In this document: positions 16,046 through 23,457 of the stretch, one piece after another
Layout: each line of letters starts with the position of its first letter
How positions within the stretch are numbered: position 1 is the first letter of the stretch
Assembly: GCA_013153955.1 (NCBI GenBank)
Contig: JAADDM010000285.1
Coordinates: 1 to 44,559, forward strand
Origin: Gammaproteobacteria bacterium
GTDB lineage: Bacteria; Pseudomonadota; Gammaproteobacteria; Thiomicrospirales; Thiomicrospiraceae
Length of the DNA: 44,559 nucleotides
Direction of reading: 5' to 3'
The notes under the pieces: model-generated
The model's database searches: none
Seen by the model: only the letters and a program-made list of their open reading frames with translations
What the model was told of the DNA's origin: nothing
Translations under genes and position numbers: made by a program

Positions 16046-17053
16046 ATGAAAAACAAATTAAAACCCTTCATTTTAGCGTCATTGAGATTCCCCAAATCCA
16101 TTTCAGAACTTCTTGAATTATTAAGGTTTGAGGTTGAAGAGAGAACGCTTCGACGATGGTTATCGCTTTGGGTTAAAGAAGGGGTGATTGTCTCCACGGG
16201 TCGATTAAAAACAACCTTGTATCATTTAACATCGAACGGAAAGAATGGAGGTAGTTCAAAGTTGAAATTCCTAAAAGAATTAAGCGAGTCCAAAGCGCAG
16301 TGTGTAAGAGATGAATTAAGAGATTTATGGACGCACGCCTCAACCTCTATTGAAGGCAATACGCTAACCCTTGGTAATACCTATGATGTTTTAGAACATG
16401 GTATGACGATTAGTGGAAAGAGCTTAAAAGAGCACCAAGAGGTGGTAGGTCATGCGCGTGCCATTGATATTCTTTATGAGGCGGTCTATTCCGGGACAAG
16501 CATAGACAAGTCGATTATTTTTAATCTTCATCGAGCCATTCAGACCGAGTATATTTTGGACATCTACAAGCCTATAGGGGGTTGGAAGGTCGAGATTAAT
16601 GGTTGTAGAGCAAGGCATGAGATTGATGGTAAGGTTAAAGCTGTTTATATAGAGTACGCCCATCCCCTTGATGTAGATAGCCTGATGCAAGAGCTGATTG
16701 ACTATATTAATGAGATGGACTGTACCTTAATCACCTATGAGAACGCGGCTAAGGTCTATTCAAAGGTTCACTCTGTTTTTGTGTCTATTCATCCATTTTG
16801 GGATGGAAACGGACGAATGGCTAGGTTGATTGCCAACATTCCCTTATTAAAGGCAGGGCTTGTGCCTTTGGTGATAGATTCTACCAGACGTTTAGAGTAT
16901 ATCTCGGCACTGTCCGCGCACCAAATAGCCTTTCAAGGAGAGTTGTATATTAAAGGGCCTGAAAACACAGCATTAACAACGTTTTGCCAGTCATGCTACG
17001 GCACTACGATTGAGATTGTGGAAGAGGGTCTTATGGGGCTTAAGAGATATTGA
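16046..17053 (+). CDS. Fic family protein (class II, N-terminal inhibitory motif)
   Basis: Fic enzymes usually transfer AMP from ATP to hydroxyl side chains of target proteins. The core motif HPFWDGNGRMAR is complete at residues 249-260, including the catalytic His and the phosphate-binding GNGR. The inhibitory motif SxxxEG is present at Ser99-Gly104, just before the Fic fold, marking a class II, self-inhibited enzyme. The first 65 residues look like a winged helix (RTLRRWLSLWVKEGVIVSTGRLKTTLYHL), so it may bind DNA. Length is 335 aa. It stands alone with no adjacent antitoxin-like gene. Its target is unknown; defence, regulation or toxin roles are all possible. Confidence 0.88.
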   Translation: MKNKLKPFILASLRFPKSISELLELLRFEVEERTLRRWLSLWVKEGVIVSTGRLKTTLYHLTSNGKNGGSSKLKFLKELSESKAQCVRDELRDLWTHASTSIEGNTLTLGNTYDVLEHGMTISGKSLKEHQEVVGHARAIDILYEAVYSGTSIDKSIIFNLHRAIQTEYILDIYKPIGGWKVEINGCRARHEIDGKVKAVYIEYAHPLDVDSLMQELIDYINEMDCTLITYENAAKVYSKVHSVFVSIHPFWDGNGRMARLIANIPLLKAGLVPLVIDSTRRLEYISALSAHQIAFQGELYIKGPENTALTTFCQSCYGTTIEIVEEGLMGLKRY

Positions 17054-17320
17054 TATTTTTTAAAACAATTAGAGTCCCGCTCATCCTTAGAAATTTTGTT
17101 TTTTAGCTAAGACAGGATAGGCTTTAGGAAAAGACGTGATGTAAATAATTAAATACATATTTGTAGATAGTTAATTCATTAACCCCTTTATAAGTTATTG
17201 TTTTTACTTCTGAATTAATGGTTTACTTGTAGATAGTTAAATAGTGATGTGTTTTTAATTATTTACAAAAAAACGTTTTAAGAGGGGGTTCTGTCAGAGT
17301 TCAATCATCAAGAACTAGAA
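17054..17320. other. AT-rich non-coding region with nested repeats
   Basis: No gene is visible. A 13-bp perfect inverted repeat (GTAAATAATTAAA at 17141-17153, TTTAATTATTTAC at 17254-17266) encloses two copies of TTGTAGATAGTTAA (17161-17174 and 17227-17240). A smaller dyad, TTAATTCA (17171-17178) with TGAATTAA (17211-17218), lies between. The symmetrical architecture resembles operator or iteron clusters, but no replication gene is adjacent. Confidence 0.5.
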
Positions 17321-17570
17321 ATGTTACAACCTAGTTTTGATTCTATCTTGCTACCTAAGAGGTCATAGCAAAGCTCAAAGAAGCGCTCATTATTCCATTA
17401 AAAGAGGGTGGGAGAGAGTGCATTATTAATTTTATAAATAATCTTATGAGAAGCTTGCTTTCTATATTAGAACAACAGGGCTTCATTCCCTCTTTAGACT
17501 CTTAGAAGATGAAGATTTGAAGTACATAGACCTTACTTGTACACTGAAGGACGTTGAGAGGGAAATATAG
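17321..17570 (+). pseudogene. Decayed coding sequence
   Basis: Protein-like stretches pass through three frames in succession. First is MLQPSFDSILLPK from 17321, then VIAKLKEALIIPLKEGG up to about 17490, then LEDEDLKYIDLTCTLKDVER to the TAG at 17568. This suggests a gene broken by two frameshifts. The last frame ends exactly where the next ORF starts (TAGATG), as in coupled genes. I do not recognise the original product. Confidence 0.35.
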
Positions 17571-17738
17571 ATGAAAATGGATAAATCTAAAATAGACGAA
17601 CAGCTTGAAAAAAACTTTGCCAAGCACGCAACCACCAAATTGTCTCAAGGCAGTAGAAATGCGCTGAACTACTATTTAAAGCAACGCTCAGACAAAGGCG
17701 CTCAGGATTTAGATCGCGTAGGCAAATTTAAACATTAA
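17571..17738 (+). CDS. Small hypothetical protein, 55 aa
   Basis: The ORF starts MKMDKSKIDEQLEKNFAKHA and ends with a Lys-rich tail. GAGAGGG lies about 8 bases upstream, a good ribosome site, and the stop of the preceding decayed frame abuts the ATG. The product is hydrophilic and probably helical, with no signal or membrane segment. I know no relative. It may be the surviving downstream partner of the broken gene, which would explain the intact start region. Confidence 0.45.
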   Translation: MKMDKSKIDEQLEKNFAKHATTKLSQGSRNALNYYLKQRSDKGAQDLDRVGKFKH

Positions 17739-17797
17739 CTTAAGTTTGTCTAAACCTTTTATAGGAGTGTCTAACACCATGCTAGATGAGAGCGTTC

Positions 17798-18091
17798 TTA
17801 TTGCTCTATATTCTCTGAGTTCAATAGCTGACGACGGTTACGTAATGTCAGTATTTCGATATCTTTTTCAATTTTATAAATGATGCGGTAGTTTCCAAAA
17901 ATCAGTTCACGATAACTTGATCCTAATAGTTCTGGTACTTCGCGCCCCATTTCAGGTTGTGAACCAAGAAGTTCTGTGCGGTCAAATATATCGTTTACCC
18001 ATTGTTCAGCAGCAGAGGGCTTATCAAGTGCAATAAATCTCGCTGAGGCTTCTAGCTTGGCGAGGGCTAAAGGTGACCAGATTACTTTCAC
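17798..18091 (-). CDS. RelE/ParE-family toxin
   Basis: A 97-aa toxin of the RelE/ParE fold. VIWSPLALAKLEASARFIA is the N-terminal strand-helix, PEMGREVPELLGSSYRELIFGNYRIIYKI is the typical ParE core, and ILTLRNRRQLL is the C-terminal strand. The sequence looks more ParE-like (gyrase-directed) than RelE-like (ribosome-directed), judged by the GxxYRELxxGxYRIIY pattern. It overlaps the antitoxin stop by 4 bases (ATGA), the usual coupling. On this island it probably helps the element persist. Confidence 0.88.
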   Translation of the reverse strand: MKVIWSPLALAKLEASARFIALDKPSAAEQWVNDIFDRTELLGSQPEMGREVPELLGSSYRELIFGNYRIIYKIEKDIEILTLRNRRQLLNSENIEQ

Positions 18092-18369
18092 TTTTTAATA
18101 CTCATCAGTATTTGCGAGCGAGCATCTGAATTAGATAGGCCTAATCCTGCTGAAATCTGAGCTTCGGATTTTTGTATCTCTTCAAGTAACTCGATTCGTT
18201 CTTGCATCGCTTCATACTCTGAAACATCCATGACTACCGCGACGCCCTTGCCTCGTTGGGTGATGACGATAGGCCGTCTTGTTTCATTAATCTGTCGTAT
18301 GAATGAAGCTGTATTCGCTCTAAAATCTGACAAGGGTTGAATGTCTTTATCAAAATGAAGTCTACTCAT
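18088..18369 (-). CDS. Phd/YefM-family antitoxin
   Basis: A 93-aa antitoxin. The N-terminal DNA-binding fold shows DIQPLSDFRANTASFIRQI and RRPIVITQRGKGVAVVMDVSEYEAM, the Phd/YefM signature. The C-terminal tail (residues 55-93) should wrap the toxin. AAAGG lies about 8 bases before the ATG. The promoter just upstream overlaps a palindrome that would let the complex repress its own transcription. Confidence 0.9.
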   Translation of the reverse strand: MSRLHFDKDIQPLSDFRANTASFIRQINETRRPIVITQRGKGVAVVMDVSEYEAMQERIELLEEIQKSEAQISAGLGLSNSDARSQILMSIKK

Positions 18370-18384
18370 ATTTAATACCTTTAG

Positions 18385-18433
18385 TTGTACTGTCTAGTGT
18401 ACAAATTATAATAAAATAGTGAAGTAAGCACAA
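18385..18433 (-). promoter_or_regulatory. Promoter and palindromic operator of the toxin-antitoxin pair
   Basis: On the minus strand a perfect -10 TATAAT (18410-18405) lies 17 bases from TTGTGC (18433-18428). Directly downstream, over the expected start point, sits the dyad TTGTAC-N8-GTACAA (18385-18404). This fits autoregulation by Phd-type antitoxins. Confidence 0.65.
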
Positions 18434-18543
18434 TGGCTTGTATTATATAGGGTATGTTTCCGAGCGATTATTACTGCATTGATTGAGTAAAATAAAAATC
18501 TGCTTGGGGGCTTAAAAACATATAAACAGGATAAGGATATTCC

Positions 18544-19482
18544 ATGAACCATATTTTATCTCCATCTTCCATTGCGCAATCAGCGCACGCTCTTCCTGAA
18601 TCAGAGGTTGGGGTAGACCATGTGCAAATTAATGATTTGGTAAATAGTCTGTTAGGTGAAGAATTTTCTGAAACCTTGAAGGATATGTCTTCAACAGAGA
18701 TAGAAGAGCGTGTTTTAAATATGTTGGTGGATACCTATTCAGCTTTGAATGCAGTGATGCAGAAGGAGTGTGAAGTTCTGTTAAATCCTGTTCAGCCAGA
18801 AATGCCTACAGAAGAAAGCATGAAGTTGTTGTTAGGGAGCAAGAACCCTTATGTTAGAGAAGCGATTGCGAGTAGAGGGTTTTTCTCTGAGGTGTTAAAG
18901 GATGACCCTGTTGGGGCTGTAAGGCTTGCAGTCCTCAAGAAGACTGGTCGTTACAGTGAGCATTTCCGAAGACGAGAGGACGACCTTGCGGTGATTCGAG
19001 AGATGTTGGTTCAAGGGTTAGAGGTGGCTTATTTTGAAGGGCTTGATATTGAGGCTATTAATGAACTTATCTCCGAGATTAAAACCTATACAGAGATCTC
19101 TTATAAAGTGAATAACTTTGATGTCAAGATGACCGAGTTGGTTATTGATGACCTTACGAAACTCTTTTATCGTGAAGTAGAAGGCAGCGAGCAGATTACA
19201 TCTGCGATTCAGTATTTGAAAATAAACCTTCAAAATAGCCGTGCAAATTTTTTGGAAATAACTGAAGCAGAGTTGGCGTTAGAGAGTGACGAGAAGGAGC
19301 TTCTTATAGATGCAATGATTATATTGAAGGGTAATCACCATACGCCATTTGGTGAGGTGGTAAAGGTAAGCGAAGACTTTAAAATAGTCGGTCTAAAACA
19401 AATAGGCTCAGAAGGTATTATTGAGATGAATACCGTGGATTTAATGTCAGCTATAGCAGAGGCTCATGAAGCTGAATCTTAA
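18544..19482 (+). CDS. Hypothetical protein, island cargo, 312 aa
   Basis: Soluble, strongly acidic and mostly helical; no signal or membrane segment. I do not recognise a family. Residues about 98-140 (KNPYVREAIASRGFFSEVLKD, then PVGAVRLAVLKKTGR) look like a pair of HEAT-type helices with the typical VR and AVR positions. AAGGAT lies about 9 bases before the ATG. It is the last gene before attR and oriented towards it, a common position for variable cargo. No partner gene is adjacent. Codon use looks like the rest of the island. Confidence 0.65.
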   Translation: MNHILSPSSIAQSAHALPESEVGVDHVQINDLVNSLLGEEFSETLKDMSSTEIEERVLNMLVDTYSALNAVMQKECEVLLNPVQPEMPTEESMKLLLGSKNPYVREAIASRGFFSEVLKDDPVGAVRLAVLKKTGRYSEHFRRREDDLAVIREMLVQGLEVAYFEGLDIEAINELISEIKTYTEISYKVNNFDVKMTELVIDDLTKLFYREVEGSEQITSAIQYLKINLQNSRANFLEITEAELALESDEKELLIDAMIILKGNHHTPFGEVVKVSEDFKIVGLKQIGSEGIIEMNTVDLMSAIAEAHEAES

Positions 19483-19583
19483 AGCGTTTCACGAGAATGT
19501 TTTTAAGGAGTTGCTTAAAGTTGTTTAGGATTGTGTAAAAAAGATGAGAGCGCCTCTAAGCTGTTGATTTAATTAAATAAATT

Positions 19584-19634
19584 GACTGTTAATCCGTATG
19601 TCGCTGGTTCGAATCCAGCATCGGGAGCCATATT
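19584..19634 (+). repeat. attR: 51-bp direct repeat, right copy
   Basis: Partial copy of tRNA-Asn from the anticodon stem to CCA plus TATT, identical to 10980-11030. The 5' half of the tRNA is absent, so it encodes no functional tRNA. It is followed by the native terminator of the tRNA, which shows this side was the original downstream flank. Confidence 0.95.
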
Positions 19635-19636
19635 TT

Positions 19637-19674
19637 AAAAACCCCAAGTAACCTAGTGTTACTTGGGGTTTTTT
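19637..19674 (+). terminator. Original tRNA-Asn terminator, now beyond attR
   Basis: A perfect 16-bp stem (19637-19652 with 19658-19673), loop CTAGT, ends in six T residues. It starts 3 bases after the attR copy, so before integration it terminated the tRNA-Asn transcript. Confidence 0.9.
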
Positions 19675-19901
19675 CGTTTCAGGGTCTGTTTTTTTTAGAA
19701 TGGGGTAGCTGTAGGAACGAATGTTGTCCTGTGTCTTTTATGGTTTTGTGGCGTTGAGTAAGGGTCTGGTTTAACGGTGCAGGAGAGGGCGTGTAAGTAA
19801 CTTAAATAGTTAGCGAAATATTGACTGCGTGTTGTTTTAAAGGGAAGTAATTTGTTTTTTTGAAGGGGTGTGTTGTAACGAGCTGAAGCATAAAAAAGAA
19901 T
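19675..19901. other. Intergenic spacer between attR and tRNA-Val
   Basis: Nothing convincing is visible here. A 77-codon minus frame spans it but runs into the tRNA-Val gene and has no protein character. Confidence 0.6.
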
Positions 19902-19978
19902 TGGTACGACCGAGTGAATTCGAATCACCGACCCCTACCATGTCAAGGTAGTGCTCTAACCAACTGAGCTACGGTCGT
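19902..19978 (-). tRNA. tRNA-Val(GAC)
   Basis: A 77-base tRNA with encoded CCA. The acceptor pairs ACGACCG with CGGTCGT, the anticodon loop is TTGACAT with anticodon GAC, and the T-arm contains GATTCGAATTC. It is very similar to E. coli tRNA-Val(GAC). It lies 37 bases downstream of tRNA-Leu on the same strand and is probably processed from the same transcript. Confidence 0.95.
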
Positions 19979-20015
19979 ACTATAGATGTATAAGCCAGGG
20001 GCTTAATATATATTG

Positions 20016-20102
20016 TGGTACCAGTGGGCGGACTCGAACCGCCACGCCCTTGCGAGCAACGGATTTTGAATCCGTCATGTCTACCAATTCCATCACACTG
20101 GC
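20016..20102 (-). tRNA. tRNA-Leu(CAA)
   Basis: An 87-base class II tRNA with a long variable arm and encoded CCA. The acceptor pairs GCCAGTG with CACTGGT, and the anticodon loop is TTCAAAA with anticodon CAA. It is first in a tRNA-Leu/tRNA-Val pair, directly behind a consensus promoter. Confidence 0.95.
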
Positions 20103-20116
20103 ACAATATGCCGCGA

Positions 20117-20145
20117 ATTATAGAGTTTCGCTTTTGTGCTGTCAA
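20117..20145 (-). promoter_or_regulatory. Consensus sigma70 promoter of the tRNA-Leu/tRNA-Val transcript
   Basis: On the minus strand TTGACA (20145-20140) and TATAAT (20122-20117) are separated by exactly 17 bases, a full match to consensus. The -10 box is 14 bases from the tRNA-Leu 5' end, so the leader is very short. Confidence 0.92.
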
Positions 20146-20434
20146 CCTTATTGTCGGTAATGTTCTTCAATATAGGAAATTATCGGTGATTAAAAAGTGC
20201 TAACGGCAAACAATCAGGCCTTTATGCCCCTCTGTGGGGAGGGGGTGTTTTAAATAAGACATAATTTTAACAATGGTTTATTAGGCTCAATGTTAATAAC
20301 AGCTTGATAATAAAGGCACAATCGGTGAAAATGGCCGCCCTTTTTGAGATGGAATAAAAGGTGACTTGCTCTACAGTTTCTTGAATTGAAAGATACGGTG
20401 TTAAGTAGAGTAACGTGACTTTTTTTGAGTAGCC
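20146..20434. other. Spacer upstream of queA
   Basis: It holds a GC-rich hairpin, CCCCTC-N6-GAGGGG (20227-20244), followed by GTGTTTT, which might be a weak terminator. No tRNA-like or protein-coding structure is visible. A clear queA promoter could not be picked out. Confidence 0.4.
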
Positions 20435-21484
20435 GTGAAACGACAAGATTTCTTTTTTGACCTGCCTAAAAACCTGATTGCCCAACAACCCGCCTCTGAA
20501 CGACGCGGTAGTCGCCTGTTGGTGATGCAAGCGGACGGCAATATTGCTGATAAACAATTTCCAGACCTTCTGGCGTATGTTCAGCCCAATGATTTGCTCG
20601 TGTTTAACAACACCAAGGTGATTCCTGCACGTCTGTTTGGGCAAAAATCCACTGGTGGGCAGGTTGAACTGTTGATTGAGCGCATTGTGGATGAACATAC
20701 GTTGTTAACGCATATTCGATCTAGTCGTTCGCCCAAAGCGGGTGCGGTTTTACGCATAGAGAGTGCGTTTGATGTTGAAGTCATGGGGCGTGAAGGGGCG
20801 TTGTTTGTGGTGAAGGTACTTGATAAGCAGTCGGCTTTAGAGTTAATTGAAGCTTATGGTCACATGCCGCTTCCGCCTTATATTGAACGTGCTGAAGATG
20901 TTCAGGAAGATAAAGAGCGCTATCAAACCGTTTACTCAGAAAAACCTGGCGCGGTGGCGGCACCCACTGCGGGGCTGCATTTTGATGAGGCGCTATTGGC
21001 TTCTATCAAAGAGAAGGGTGCAGACATTGGGTTTGTGACACTGCATGTGGGGGCGGGGACGTTTAAGCCTGTGCAGGCGGAGGATATTAAGGATCACGTG
21101 ATGCATTCTGAGTATTTGGAGGTAGATGAGATACTGGTCGAACAAGTGAAGTTGGCGCGTGCGAAAGGGGGCCGAGTGATTGCCATTGGTACAACTTCGG
21201 TGCGCTGTCTGGAGAGCGCTGCAAAGTTCAGTAATACAGGAAGTGTTGCGCCTTATCAGGGGGAGACGGATATTTTTATCAGTCCTGGTTATGTCTTTAA
21301 AGAGGTGGATGTCTTGTTTACCAACTTTCACCTACCTGAATCGACGTTAATTATGTTGGTATCAGCCATGGCGGGTTACGAGCGTACTATGGCGGCCTAT
21401 CAACATGCAGTGGATAAGTCATATCGCTTCTTTAGTTATGGCGATGCGATGTTGGTATTTCCGCCAAAAGCAGATCAAAACTAG
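20435..21484 (+). CDS. queA: S-adenosylmethionine:tRNA ribosyltransferase-isomerase
   Basis: Transfers the ribosyl moiety of SAM to preQ1 in tRNA, forming epoxyqueuosine in the queuosine pathway. The N-terminus FFFDLPKNLIAQQPASERRGSRLL is the family hallmark, and GAVAAPTAGLHFDEALL and TLHVGAGTFKPVQ are conserved blocks. Length is 349 aa, usual. The start is a GTG with only a weak ribosome site, but the protein aligns with the family from its first residues. It is followed by tgt, the pathway partner, after 171 bp. Confidence 0.96.
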   Translation: MKRQDFFFDLPKNLIAQQPASERRGSRLLVMQADGNIADKQFPDLLAYVQPNDLLVFNNTKVIPARLFGQKSTGGQVELLIERIVDEHTLLTHIRSSRSPKAGAVLRIESAFDVEVMGREGALFVVKVLDKQSALELIEAYGHMPLPPYIERAEDVQEDKERYQTVYSEKPGAVAAPTAGLHFDEALLASIKEKGADIGFVTLHVGAGTFKPVQAEDIKDHVMHSEYLEVDEILVEQVKLARAKGGRVIAIGTTSVRCLESAAKFSNTGSVAPYQGETDIFISPGYVFKEVDVLFTNFHLPESTLIMLVSAMAGYERTMAAYQHAVDKSYRFFSYGDAMLVFPPKADQN

Positions 21485-21560
21485 TGTGCTAAGGGCGTTG
21501 TCGGAGAGAGATGGAGTTTTGGAAAAAACCTTAAAAGTAAAGTACTCTCAAATGTAGTAA

Positions 21561-21597
21561 ATTGCATTCAAGCGTATTAACGTAATGAAAATGCAAT
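21561..21597 (+). repeat. 8-bp dyad upstream of tgt
   Basis: ATTGCATT (21561-21568) and AATGCAAT (21590-21597) form a perfect inverted repeat 59 bases before the tgt start. It may be an operator or a leader stem; no T-run follows. Confidence 0.35.
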
Positions 21598-21655
21598 AAT
21601 CCCCTAATAATAAATAATCTAAACCAAACATAAAACAGTAAAAACGGAAGTAGTC

Positions 21656-22777
21656 ATGGAATTTGAGCTAGATAATACCGATGGTCGTGCCAGAAGAGGG
21701 CGTTTAAAATTTGACCGAGGTGTGGTAGAAACCCCTGCATTTATGCCGGTTGGCACTTATGGTTCAGTGAAAGGCATGACGCCTGAAGAGGTCGAAGCGA
21801 CAGGTGCGCAGATTATTTTGGGCAATACGTTTCATCTTTCGTTGCGCCCTGGTACGGATATCATTGAGTTAAACGGCGATCTGCACGACTTTATGAACTG
21901 GAAAGGTCCTATCCTGACGGACTCAGGTGGGTTTCAGGTATTTAGCTTGGGTAAGATGCGCAAAATTAAAGAAGAAGGGGTCACCTTTAATAGCCCGGTG
22001 AATGGCGCTAAAATATTCATGGGGCCAGAAGAGTCAATGGAAGTTCAGCGAAAGCTGGGGTCGGATATTGTGATGATCTTTGATGAGTGTACCCCGTATC
22101 CTGCTGATCATGATGTGGCTAAAGTCTCTATGGAGCTGTCTATGCGTTGGGCGCAGCGATCTAAGGATGCGCATGGCGACAGTCCGGCAGCGCTGTTTGG
22201 TATTGTGCAGGGGGGGATGTATGAAGACCTTCGTAAAGTATCGATTGATGGACTGAAAGAGATTGGGTTTGATGGTTATGCGATTGGCGGCTTGTCAGTA
22301 GGCGAGCCTAAAGAGGAGATGATGTCTACCTTAGATTTTACCGAACCGCACATGCCTAAAGATAAGCCTCGCTATTTAATGGGGGTGGGTAAGCCTGAAG
22401 ATTTGGTGGAAGCAGTACGTCGTGGGATTGATATGTTTGATTGCGTGATGCCAACACGTAATGCGCGTAATGGGTTTCTGTTTTCTCGTCAGGGCGTAGT
22501 GAAGTTGCGTAACGCGAAACATAAAACCAATTTGGATCCGATAGATAAAGCGTGTAGCTGTTACACCTGTCAAAATTACACCTTGTCTTATTTACATCAC
22601 CTTGATAAGTGCAAAGAGATTCAAGGTGCACGCCTGAATACGATTCATAACCTACACTATTATCAGGATGTGATGCAGGGGATGCGCGATGCCATCGCCA
22701 ATAATGCACTGGAGGCGTTTGTTGAGGACTTTTATGCAGGCATTGGTCGTCCCGTTCCGGAACTGAAGGCGCTTTAA
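21656..22777 (+). CDS. tgt: Queuine/preQ1 tRNA-guanine transglycosylase
   Basis: Exchanges guanine for preQ1 at position 34 of GUN tRNAs, including the tRNA-Asn in this window. DSGGFQVFSLG marks the substrate-binding site, GGLSVGEPKEEM follows, and the zinc site is CSCYTC...HNLHYY near the C-terminus. Length is 373 aa. It acts before QueA in the pathway, and the two genes are neighbours as in many gammaproteobacteria. Confidence 0.97.
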   Translation: MEFELDNTDGRARRGRLKFDRGVVETPAFMPVGTYGSVKGMTPEEVEATGAQIILGNTFHLSLRPGTDIIELNGDLHDFMNWKGPILTDSGGFQVFSLGKMRKIKEEGVTFNSPVNGAKIFMGPEESMEVQRKLGSDIVMIFDECTPYPADHDVAKVSMELSMRWAQRSKDAHGDSPAALFGIVQGGMYEDLRKVSIDGLKEIGFDGYAIGGLSVGEPKEEMMSTLDFTEPHMPKDKPRYLMGVGKPEDLVEAVRRGIDMFDCVMPTRNARNGFLFSRQGVVKLRNAKHKTNLDPIDKACSCYTCQNYTLSYLHHLDKCKEIQGARLNTIHNLHYYQDVMQGMRDAIANNALEAFVEDFYAGIGRPVPELKAL

Positions 22778-22941
22778 CCCGTTACTGACAGGCTGGATAC
22801 AGAGCAAAGCGTAAAGTCTTTCGTAAGGTCTTGCTTAAACCCGTTATTTAAACAGCCACGTCTGGCTATTTAGTTGAGATTTTTCACAGAAGCTGTGCCA
22901 CAATACAGCGGTTAAATTATTTATCTATTTTGGAGATACAA

Positions 22942-23271
22942 ATGAGCTTTTTTATTAGTGATGCAATGGCAGAAGGAACAGCCGCAGCAGCTGGCGGCGG
23001 TTGGGAAGGTATTATCCCTTTAGTCTTATTATTTGTGGTTTTCTACTTCTTGTTGATTCGTCCTCAACAGAAAAAAGTAAAAGAGCACAAGGCGCTTATT
23101 GAAGCGATTAAGAAAGGCGATGAAGTCGTTACTTACGGTGGTTTAGCCGGTAAGATTCGTGAGATGGGTGAAAACTTTTGCGATGTTGAGATTTCTGAAA
23201 ACGTTGTCGTTAAAGTAGAGCGTCAGAACATTTCGCGTTTACTGCCTAAAGGCACATTGAAAGGCGAGTAA
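22942..23271 (+). CDS. yajC: Preprotein translocase subunit YajC
   Basis: A single-span inner-membrane protein of the SecDF-YajC complex. One hydrophobic helix (IIPLVLLFVVFYFLLIRP) is followed by QQKKVKEHKALIEAIKKGDEVVTYGGLAGKI, the family core. I chose the ATG at 22942 with GGAG 6 bases upstream; a TTG at 22930 is less likely. Length is 109 aa. An intrinsic terminator follows, before secD. Confidence 0.96.
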   Translation: MSFFISDAMAEGTAAAAGGGWEGIIPLVLLFVVFYFLLIRPQQKKVKEHKALIEAIKKGDEVVTYGGLAGKIREMGENFCDVEISENVVVKVERQNISRLLPKGTLKGE

Positions 23272-23287
23272 ACTCGTTGTTTCACAC

Positions 23288-23311
23288 AAAGGGGGCTTTA
23301 TAGCCCCTTTT
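23288..23311 (+). terminator. Terminator between yajC and secD
   Basis: AAAGGGGCT-type stem with loop TTAT pairs with AGCCCCTTTT (10 pairs, one G-U), then a broken T-run (GTTGTTT). It lies 16 bases after yajC inside an otherwise co-directional cluster, so it may reduce rather than stop readthrough into secD. Confidence 0.65.
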
Positions 23312-23457
23312 GTTGTTTCTAAAGCCTGTGTTTTATAAACAACCAGGCCTGGTTACTTCTCTAAACTAATGTCATTAAGACTCTACTTGTTAGGCCTTAT
23401 TGTTAGAGTTCATGTGTTAACTGGGTCTTTTTCTCCCTCAAAACGGAATTGAGTTTT

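Larger units (their letters stand above)
10980..19634. mobile_element. Integrated mobilisable island in tRNA-Asn
   Basis: The element is bounded by a perfect 51-bp direct repeat and carries an integrase gene at the tRNA end whose 3' end faces the tRNA, a classic arrangement for tyrosine-recombinase islands. Contents in order are integrase, excisionase-like gene, MOBV relaxase, candidate oriT, DotA/TraY fragment, unknown gene, Fic protein, repeat-rich AT region with a decayed gene, Phd/ParE pair and a 312-aa unknown protein. Apart from the DotA/TraY fragment I see no type IV secretion, coupling-protein or replication gene. The island is therefore probably mobilised by another element, or is a reduced derivative of a conjugative one. 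Excision would remove about 8.6 kb and rejoin the tRNA to its original terminator at 19637. Confidence 0.9.

Noticed and set aside
19695..19928. 77-codon minus-strand ORF next to attR
   Set aside because: It runs into the tRNA-Val gene, has no ribosome site and no protein-like composition.
20267..20698. 143-codon minus-strand ORF covering the queA 5' end
   Set aside because: Most of it is antisense to the conserved queA start; no recognisable domain or ribosome site.
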